Below, one piece after another: positions 28,715 to 33,535 of a stretch of 33,535 nt of DNA (its first letter is position 1; every line of letters starts with the position of its first letter). Position numbers and translations under genes: made by a program. The stretch lies in assembly GCA_947039005.1 (NCBI GenBank), contig CAMQXY010000028.1, positions 1 to 33,535 of the forward strand, written 5' to 3'. This DNA is from an uncultured Photobacterium sp. (GTDB lineage Bacteria; Pseudomonadota; Gammaproteobacteria; Enterobacterales; Vibrionaceae). The notes under the pieces were generated by a model, which worked only from the letters and a program-made list of their open reading frames with translations, had not been told where the DNA came from and did not search any database.

Positions 28715-28743
28715 ATATTACCAGTCTCGACGCTATTCGCCAA
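28715..28743 (-). promoter_or_regulatory. Probable proS promoter
   Basis: On the minus strand TTGGCG (28738-28743) and TAATAT (28715-28720) are 17 bases apart, each matching 4 of 6 consensus positions. The start would be near 28708, about 70 bases before proS. Confidence 0.5.
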
Positions 28744-28763
28744 AGATAACTACATAAGATCTA

Positions 28764-29465
28764 TTATTGATTAATGGTATCGATACTAATTACCGTAACA
28801 ACGGGCTCAGTAACCGTAAAATGAATGTTAAAATTAAATAAATTTACCGCATAAGCTTTATTATCAGCCTTGCCTTTTTTATATGCTGGACGTGGATCTT
28901 GAGCTAAGACTTCGCTTATCACGGCGCGATGATAATCGGCTTGTTTGCCACTTAATTGTTGTTGAGCATGTTCACTAAATTGTACATCAAGTATTGGTGG
29001 TTGCTCAGAGGCAAAGCCACCTAAGGCATTCGGTAAGCTATCTGAATAGGGAATATAAGGTTTAATATCAATAACGGGTGTGCCATCAACCAGATCGGTA
29101 CCACCAATATCAATGATAACTTGACCATTGTGGTGACGAATACCTTTTAATTTTACGGCAGACATGCCAATGCCATTGGGGCGAAAAGTGGCACGACTGG
29201 CAAACACCCCAATACGCTCATTACCACCAAGGCGCGGTGGGCGTACCGTTGGTCGCCAACCCGCTTCTAAATTTTGATCAAATAAAAACAATAACCAAAT
29301 ATGGCTAAATTGCTCAATGCCGCGTACCGCCTCTAATGAATTAGCCATACCTTGTAAAATCACTTCACAACGCGCACTCGGCACTAATCCAGGTTGGCGG
29401 GGGACCGCGAATTTTTCTTTATAGGGAGAGCGAACAATACCAATAGGTTCAATGTGATAAGTCAT
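28764..29465 (-). CDS. trmO: tRNA (N6-threonylcarbamoyladenosine37-N6)-methyltransferase TrmO
   Basis: TrmO (YaeB/TsaA) methylates t6A37 in tRNA(Thr) using S-adenosylmethionine. The protein has about 233 residues. Its N-terminal beta-barrel domain includes YHIEPIGIVRSPYKEKFAVPRQPGL, IWLLFLFDQN and RPNGIGMSAVKLKGI, and the conserved IDIGGTDLVDGTPVIDIKPY. The C-terminal part has DPRPAYKKGKAD. The start is either ATG at 29465 or a TTG one codon upstream; neither has a strong ribosome binding site, and ATG is preferred. It lies between proS and metQ as in E. coli, but the rcsF gene found there is missing here. Confidence 0.93.
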   Translation of the reverse strand: MTYHIEPIGIVRSPYKEKFAVPRQPGLVPSARCEVILQGMANSLEAVRGIEQFSHIWLLFLFDQNLEAGWRPTVRPPRLGGNERIGVFASRATFRPNGIGMSAVKLKGIRHHNGQVIIDIGGTDLVDGTPVIDIKPYIPYSDSLPNALGGFASEQPPILDVQFSEHAQQQLSGKQADYHRAVISEVLAQDPRPAYKKGKADNKAYAVNLFNFNIHFTVTEPVVTVISIDTINQ

Positions 29466-29511
29466 CAAGGTAAGCCAGTTATAATCTAAAAGTAGTCACT
29501 TAATATAGCAT

Positions 29512-29537
29512 AAAAAAAGCAGGCACTAAGGCCTGCT
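29512..29537 (-). terminator. Terminator of the metNIQ operon
   Basis: On the minus strand AGCAGGC (29531-29537) pairs with GCCTGCT (29518-29524) around CTTAGT and is followed by seven U. It lies 29 bases after the metQ stop. Confidence 0.85.
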
Positions 29538-29566
29538 ATTGAAAGACGCTATCTCAATAGTTGTGA

Positions 29567-30382
29567 TTACCAGCCTTTAACTGCACCGCCATTGAAGATG
29601 GTTTGGGCTGAATTATAGACATCATCTGATTGGTAAGCTTGAATGAACTTTTGCACATTTTCAGCTTTGACGTTATCTTCACGAGCCACAATAATATTGA
29701 CATAAGGCGATAGTTTATCTTCAACAAACACCCCGTCTTTTTCTGGGGTTAGGTTTAAGCTACTCGCATAAGTCGTATTAATAATCGCTAAAGCAACATC
29801 ATCTAATGAGCGTGGCAATTGCGCAGCTTCTAATTCAACGATGTTAAGGTTTTTAGGATTGTTAACAATATCTAACACGGTTGCCGTCAAACCAGCATCA
29901 GCTTTGAGGGTAATTAAGCCTTGTTGCTGTAATAATAATAATGAACGCCCAAGGTTAGTCGGATCATTGGGAACTGAAATCTGATCGCCATCTTTTAATT
30001 CATCAACAGATTTAATCTTATTCGAGTAGCCTGCGATAGGGTAAACAAACGTGTTACCCGCAATCGCAAATTTATAACCGCGATCTTTAATTTGTTGTTC
30101 AAGATAAGGCTTATGCTGGAAAGCGTTAGCATCAATAGACCCTTCTGCTAACGCGGCATTTGGCGAAACGTAATCAGTGAAGGTGACTAATTCAACATCA
30201 AGCCCATATTTATCTTTAGCTTGTTTAGCGGCAACTTCTGCAACTTGCTCTTCTGCGCCAGCCATCACGCCAATTTTAACTTTATTGTTATCAACTACCG
30301 CTTCTTGGTCACTACAACCCGTTAGCGCAACCGCTGCAGCAACGCTAGCAATGGCAAAAAGATGTTTAAGATTGAACGCCAT
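29567..30382 (-). CDS. metQ: Methionine-binding lipoprotein MetQ
   Basis: MetQ is the substrate-binding component of the MetNIQ importer. Starting at the ATG at 30382, which follows AAGGAG, the protein has 271 residues, the E. coli length; a longer open frame upstream lacks a ribosome binding site. The lipoprotein signal ends LTGC (20-23), so C23 is lipidated. The mature part follows NlpA/MetQ closely: VAEVAAKQAKDKYGLDVELVTF, DANAFQHKPYLEQQIKDRGYK, NTFVYPIAGYS, VPNDPTNLGRSLLLL, and the C-terminal FNGGAVKGW. It is the last gene of metN-metI-metQ and probably under MetJ. Confidence 0.97.
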   Translation of the reverse strand: MAFNLKHLFAIASVAAAVALTGCSDQEAVVDNNKVKIGVMAGAEEQVAEVAAKQAKDKYGLDVELVTFTDYVSPNAALAEGSIDANAFQHKPYLEQQIKDRGYKFAIAGNTFVYPIAGYSNKIKSVDELKDGDQISVPNDPTNLGRSLLLLQQQGLITLKADAGLTATVLDIVNNPKNLNIVELEAAQLPRSLDDVALAIINTTYASSLNLTPEKDGVFVEDKLSPYVNIIVAREDNVKAENVQKFIQAYQSDDVYNSAQTIFNGGAVKGW

Positions 30383-30443
30383 AGTATTTCTCCTTAAATG
30401 GGCTTTCCCTAATTGTGTAAATAATAAATAACAGCTTGAGTTA

Positions 30444-31130
30444 TTAGCGGTGATCGACACGTTTAACTAAGTGATCACCAATCGATTGAATAAGTTGTAC
30501 CAAAATAACTAACATAACAACGGTGATTGCCATTACGGTGCCATCAAAACGTTGATAGCCATAACGAATACCCACATCACCTAAACCACCACCGCCAACA
30601 GTACCAGCCATGGCGGAATAGCTGATTAACGTTACTAAGGTAATAGTGACAGCATTAATAATGCCAGGTAGGGCTTCGGGTAATAGCACTTTGGTAATGA
30701 TTTGGATTGGGGTTGCACCCATCGCTTGTGCGGCCTCAATTAATCCTGCTGGAATTTCCAGTAATGCGCCTTCTACTAAACGAGCAATAAAAGGAATAGC
30801 CCCAACAGTCAGTGGCACAATAGCGGCTGCGGTACCAATAGAACTGCCAACCACAAATCGAGTAAAAGGAATAATGGCAACTAATAAGATAATAAAAGGG
30901 ATTGAACGACCGATATTAACCACAATACCGAGTGTTTTATTTAATATTGGATTTTGCCATAAACCATTTTTCTTGGTGAGATGCAGGGCAACACCGAGCG
31001 GAATACCGATAACAAAACCAATCAGACCCGCCACAAACACCATCGTCAATGTTTGTCCTAGTGCATCGATAAGTAATTCAGTTAGGCGCTGATTGTTCTG
31101 CCACCATGTAGTTATTGAATTAAGCGACAT
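30444..31130 (-). CDS. metI: Methionine ABC transporter permease MetI
   Basis: MetI is the inner-membrane channel of the methionine importer. From the ATG at 31130 it has 228 residues with five or six hydrophobic segments. The coupling-helix motif is in [25 protein letters not shown]. Other family stretches are [20 protein letters not shown] and ATTVTL-like sequence [26 protein letters not shown]. Start choice: GAGG lies 9 bases before ATG 31130, while the ATG at 31148 has no such site. The start overlaps the end of metN by 11 bases, which suggests coupled translation. The N-terminus is about ten residues longer than in E. coli. Confidence 0.96.
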   Translation of the reverse strand: MSLNSITTWWQNNQRLTELLIDALGQTLTMVFVAGLIGFVIGIPLGVALHLTKKNGLWQNPILNKTLGIVVNIGRSIPFIILLVAIIPFTRFVVGSSIGTAAAIVPLTVGAIPFIARLVEGALLEIPAGLIEAAQAMGATPIQIITKVLLPEALPGIINAVTITLVTLISYSAMAGTVGGGGLGDVGIRYGYQRFDGTVMAITVVMLVILVQLIQSIGDHLVKRVDHR

Positions 31131-32154
31131 AGCCAAGTACCTCAACATTTAATTTATGATCACGTAAAAAAGTAATAGCATCATCAATCGCGGTTTGAGT
31201 ACCGAAGAACTCAGCTAGCATCAGACCGAATTTAACCCCGCCGGCATAATCCATATTCGAACTGAGAATACTGATATCGAGATTAAACTCACGTGCAACT
31301 TGGCTAATTAAAGGCGCATCAACAGAGTCGCCTGTAAATTCGAGTCGAATCAGTGGGTAGCTTCCTTTAACTGGTCGTGGGGTCATTCTTAATTGGTAAT
31401 CTTCAGGAACTGATAAATCCAATGTTGATCGAATAAAGGCTTTTGCTAATTCTGTTTTAGGATGCGCAAAAATGTCACCAACCCGACCTTGCTCAACTAA
31501 CTCACCATCACCAATAATTGCTACTTGATGACAAATACGCTTAACCACATCCATTTCATGAGTGATTAATAAAATAGTTAAGTTAAGTTGCTGATTAATT
31601 TTACGTAATAAGGTCAGTATCGATTGTGTTGTTGCAGGATCAAGTGCGCTGGTGGCCTCATCACATAACAAGACTTTTGGATCAGAGGCTAAAGCGCGTG
31701 CGATAGCGACCCGTTGTTTTTGACCACCACTTAAATTTGAGGGGTAGCTATGACGTTTATCGTCTAAACCAACAAGTGATAGTAATTCAGTGACTTTGGT
31801 ATTTATTTCTTGTTCTGAAGCGCCAGCAAGTTCTAGTGGTAAGGCAATATTGGCAAATACTGTCCGTGATGACAGTAAATTAAAGTGTTGGAATATCATG
31901 CCAATTTTACGGCGAGCCAAGGTTAACTCTCGAGATGAAAGGCGGGTTAAATCAATACCATCAACAATGATATTACCGGTAGTTGGTTGTTCTAATAAAT
32001 TCACGCAACGTATCAAGGTACTTTTTCCTGCACCTGATGAACCAATTACACCGAAAATAGATCCCTGATCTATAGTGAGGTTAATATCTTTCAGCGCATT
32101 TATCGCTTTCTCACCTTGATAGAACACCTTATTGACTTGTTTTATTTCTATCAT
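31120..32154 (-). CDS. metN: Methionine ABC transporter ATP-binding protein MetN
   Basis: MetN powers methionine uptake. The 344-residue protein has the Walker A motif GSSGAGKST at 38-46, the signature LSGGQ at 141-145 and Walker [14 protein letters not shown] with D165-E166. The C-terminal NIL (ACT-like) domain (about residues 260-344, [18 protein letters not shown] onward) binds methionine and inhibits transport when it is plentiful inside the cell. Length matches E. coli (343). It is the first gene of the operon; the MetJ-type operator lies about 150 bases upstream. Confidence 0.97.
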   Translation of the reverse strand: MIEIKQVNKVFYQGEKAINALKDINLTIDQGSIFGVIGSSGAGKSTLIRCVNLLEQPTTGNIIVDGIDLTRLSSRELTLARRKIGMIFQHFNLLSSRTVFANIALPLELAGASEQEINTKVTELLSLVGLDDKRHSYPSNLSGGQKQRVAIARALASDPKVLLCDEATSALDPATTQSILTLLRKINQQLNLTILLITHEMDVVKRICHQVAIIGDGELVEQGRVGDIFAHPKTELAKAFIRSTLDLSVPEDYQLRMTPRPVKGSYPLIRLEFTGDSVDAPLISQVAREFNLDISILSSNMDYAGGVKFGLMLAEFFGTQTAIDDAITFLRDHKLNVEVLGYVA

Positions 32155-32263
32155 TGAACTTCCTGATTCTTAGATAAAACGATTATATGAGAGAGTCTCT
32201 ATAGCGCATTGATTGTTATGGATTGGTTGCGGTGGTTAAATAATGTCAATCGCTGTTAACATG

Positions 32264-32292
32264 ATGCTATTGTCATTCACTTTTTAAGTCAA
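32264..32292 (-). promoter_or_regulatory. Possible metNIQ promoter
   Basis: On the minus strand TTGACT (32287-32292) is followed 17 bases later by TAGCAT (32264-32269). The -35 is good and the -10 fair. A second TTGACA and a TATAAT occur nearer metN, but neither has a partner at normal spacing. The site's closeness to the MetJ boxes supports this choice. Confidence 0.45.
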
Positions 32293-32301
32293 TAGCTATT
32301 T

Positions 32302-32317
32302 TTACGTCTAGACGTCT
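32302..32317. promoter_or_regulatory. MetJ operator (two adjacent met boxes)
   Basis: TTACGTCT (32302-32309) and AGACGTCT (32310-32317) are adjacent 8-base met boxes. The second matches the consensus AGACGTCT at all positions, the first at 6 of 8; flanking 8-mers match at about half the positions. On the metN strand a TTGACT lies just downstream (32287-32292), with TAGCAT at the right -10 spacing of 17. It sits in the metN-gmhB gap and most likely controls metNIQ. Confidence 0.8.
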
Positions 32318-32407
32318 AAATGGATATTGGTGTTTGTAAAAGGTAGCTAACTTCAGTGATGATCAGCCTTGTGGATGTGATAACTAATACTTTTCGATGC
32401 CAACTCG

Positions 32408-32416
32408 TGCCATAAT
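32408..32416 (+). promoter_or_regulatory. Possible extended -10 promoter for gmhB
   Basis: TGCCATAAT is an extended -10 element 44 bases before the gmhB start codon. No convincing -35 hexamer is seen, as is common with extended -10 promoters. Confidence 0.4.
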
Positions 32417-32460
32417 CTAATCAATATTTAATTAATATCTAATTTGTTGAGGGCTTTCTT

Positions 32461-33018
32461 GTGGCCAAACCTGCTGTCTTTATTGATCGCGATGGCGTAA
32501 TAAACGTTGATCGTGGCTATGTACATACTGTTGATGATTTTGAATACATTGATGGTGTTTTTGGTGCATGTAAAAAATTCAAAGAAATGGGTTACTTACT
32601 TGTTTTAGTCACCAATCAATCAGGTATTGCTCGTGGTATCTTCAGTGAAGATGAGTTTCTATCTTTGACTGAATGGATGGATTGGAACTTCGAAGATCAA
32701 GGTATTGAACTTGATGGTATTTACTATTGCCCGCATCATGCAACTGAGGGTAAAGGTGAATATTTACAAGATTGTGATTGCCGTAAACCTAATCCTGGCA
32801 TGTTGATATCAGCTCAGAGTGATTTAAACATTGATATGTCAAAATCAGTGATGATTGGTGATAAGGCTGATGACATGAAAGCGGCAATCGCTGCAGATGT
32901 TGGTTTCAAAGTGTTAGTGCGTACTGGTAAAGCGATTACTGAAGAAGGTGAAGCTTTAGCTGATGCTGTTTTTGACGGCATTAAAAACATTCCAATATGG
33001 CTAGCAGAAAAAGCATAA
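32461..33018 (+). CDS. gmhB: D-glycero-beta-D-manno-heptose 1,7-bisphosphate 7-phosphatase
   Basis: GmhB removes the C7 phosphate in the synthesis of ADP-heptose for the LPS inner core. The 185-residue HAD-family protein has the nucleophile D9 and acid/base D11 in [18 protein letters not shown] near 51-59, a zinc site C90-x-H92...C105-x-C107 in YYCPHH and [10 protein letters not shown], and [12 protein letters not shown]. The start is GTG at 32461, 7 bases after GAGGG, giving [12 protein letters not shown] as in relatives. It lies between metNIQ (divergent) and an rRNA operon, the same place as in E. coli. Confidence 0.96.
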   Translation: MAKPAVFIDRDGVINVDRGYVHTVDDFEYIDGVFGACKKFKEMGYLLVLVTNQSGIARGIFSEDEFLSLTEWMDWNFEDQGIELDGIYYCPHHATEGKGEYLQDCDCRKPNPGMLISAQSDLNIDMSKSVMIGDKADDMKAAIAADVGFKVLVRTGKAITEEGEALADAVFDGIKNIPIWLAEKA

Positions 33019-33030
33019 TTGTCATGATAT

Positions 33031-33060
33031 AAAGCAGTAGTTAAGCTACTGCTTTTTTTT
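33031..33060 (+). terminator. Rho-independent terminator after gmhB
   Basis: AAAGCAGTAG (33031-33040) pairs with CTACTGCTTT (33046-33055) around TTAAG, followed by further T. It separates gmhB from the rRNA promoter region. Confidence 0.9.
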
Positions 33061-33153
33061 ATTTAATATTCATATCAATATAGCTATAGATTATATAACT
33101 CTCCGTGATTGTGAATCCTGCCTTTATATCCACTCTTGTTTAACACTCTGTCG

Positions 33154-33224
33154 TTCAAAAACGCATTTGAAAGGTCGTTATTACTTAATAATGTTTAAGT
33201 TAGATAGTAATAAATTTATCACTA
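33154..33224. other. AT-rich upstream region of the rRNA promoter with three inverted repeats
   Basis: Within the roughly 250 bases between the gmhB terminator and the rRNA promoter are TTCAAA/TTTGAA (33154-33159 with 33166-33171), TTATTA/TAATAA (33178-33183 with 33186-33191) and TAGTAATAAA/TTTATCACTA (33205-33224, one mismatch, no spacer). No gene is seen here. They could be Fis or other activator sites, but AT-rich sequence gives such repeats by chance. Confidence 0.4.
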
Positions 33225-33307
33225 GGTTTTTTACGGCTAAAAAATAGATAAAATCATGCTTATTGAGTAAAAAGAAAGCGGTTGATTGTGTTGGTGTAAA
33301 AAATCGA

Positions 33308-33343
33308 TTGTCAGCAACAAAAAACTCCCTATAATGCGACCTC
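33308..33343 (+). promoter_or_regulatory. rRNA operon promoter
   Basis: TTGTCA (33308-33313) and a perfect TATAAT (33330-33335) are 16 bases apart, followed by the discriminator GCGACCTC. Short spacing and a GC-rich discriminator are typical of rrn promoters under growth-rate and ppGpp control. Upstream AT-rich sequence could serve as an UP element. Confidence 0.85.
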
Positions 33344-33535
33344 ACTGACACGGACAACGGCGCAAGCGGTTACCGATAGTCAGTATGTTCTTTAACAATT
33401 TGACCATGCAATTTGTGTGGGCACTCACTGAATAGTTAAGTCGAAAGATTTATCAATAAACTGAGTGACCTAGAACTAGTAATAGTTCGATTGCTTTTTT
33501 AGTTTACTTTTTTAAAAGTAAAATAAGAAAGTGAC
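33344..33535 (+). other. rRNA operon leader with boxA (16S gene begins past the window)
   Basis: The leader has the antitermination boxA TGTTCTTTAACAATT (33386-33400) and then the conserved stretch TTTGTGTGGGCACTCACT, which E. coli rrn leaders share in part. CACTCA and TGAGTG further on can pair and would belong to the 16S processing stem. The mature 16S sequence is not reached. Confidence 0.85.

Noticed and set aside
30383..30460. Upstream extension of metQ by 26 codons
   Set aside because: The extension would bury the lipoprotein signal peptide, and a strong AAGGAG site precedes the ATG at 30382.
30646..31092. 148-residue open frame antisense to metI
   Set aside because: It is a by-product of the hydrophobic permease sequence read in reverse, with no start signals.
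1..33535. CRISPR arrays, insertion sequences, prophage or toxin-antitoxin genes
   Set aside because: No spaced direct repeats, transposase or phage motifs were seen; the content is conserved core genome with uniform codon use.

Overview
The window is a run of conserved housekeeping genes from a gamma-proteobacterium. Gene order (map/glnD divergent from rpsB-tsf-pyrH-frr-uppS-cdsA-dxr-rseP-bamA-skp-lpxD-fabZ-lpxA-lpxB-rnhB-dnaE-accA-tilS, then yaeP, proS-trmO, metNIQ, gmhB and an rRNA operon) is that of Enterobacterales/Vibrionales. The moderately AT-rich codon use, the direct accA-tilS junction, the absence of rcsF and the small DUF4250-like gene beside yaeP suggest Vibrionaceae, perhaps Photobacterium; the genus is inference from memory of gene order.

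Layout. 1-3603 (minus strand): map then glnD (nitrogen-status sensor), separated by a terminator. 3604-3973: map promoter, rpsB promoter and a structured rpsB leader. 3974-7949: translation and nucleotide genes (rpsB, tsf, pyrH, frr) and uppS. 8064-18107: envelope block, comprising phospholipid and isoprenoid precursor synthesis (cdsA, dxr), sigma-E signalling (rseP), outer-membrane protein assembly (bamA, skp) and lipid A synthesis (lpxD, fabZ, lpxA, lpxB). 18145-24865: rnhB, dnaE, accA, tilS. 25052-26263: a tryptophan/aromatic amino acid permease with a recognisable TrpR-type operator. 26341-26736 (minus): two small genes of unknown function (DUF4250-like and yaeP). 26922-32154 (minus): proS, trmO and the metN-metI-metQ methionine importer with a MetJ-type operator upstream. 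32461-33018: gmhB (LPS heptose pathway). 33019-33535: promoter and leader of an rRNA operon whose 16S gene begins past the end of the window.

The genes form a growth-linked series: ribosome and elongation-factor production, membrane and LPS precursors, outer-membrane assembly, DNA replication and fatty acid synthesis, almost all on the + strand from rpsB to tilS. Nearly every junction with room for it carries a hairpin, several with U-tracts, so expression is probably tuned by partial termination and local promoters.

I found no mobile elements, CRISPR arrays, tRNA genes, pseudogenes or clear signs of transfer, and no convincing new multi-gene system. The most useful observations are regulatory or small-scale: the TrpR and MetJ operators, a four-copy degenerate start-codon repeat in front of rnhB, a strong hairpin just ahead of the yaeP ribosome binding site, long perfect palindromes after tilS and before the rRNA promoter, and a 14-residue insertion in Map.
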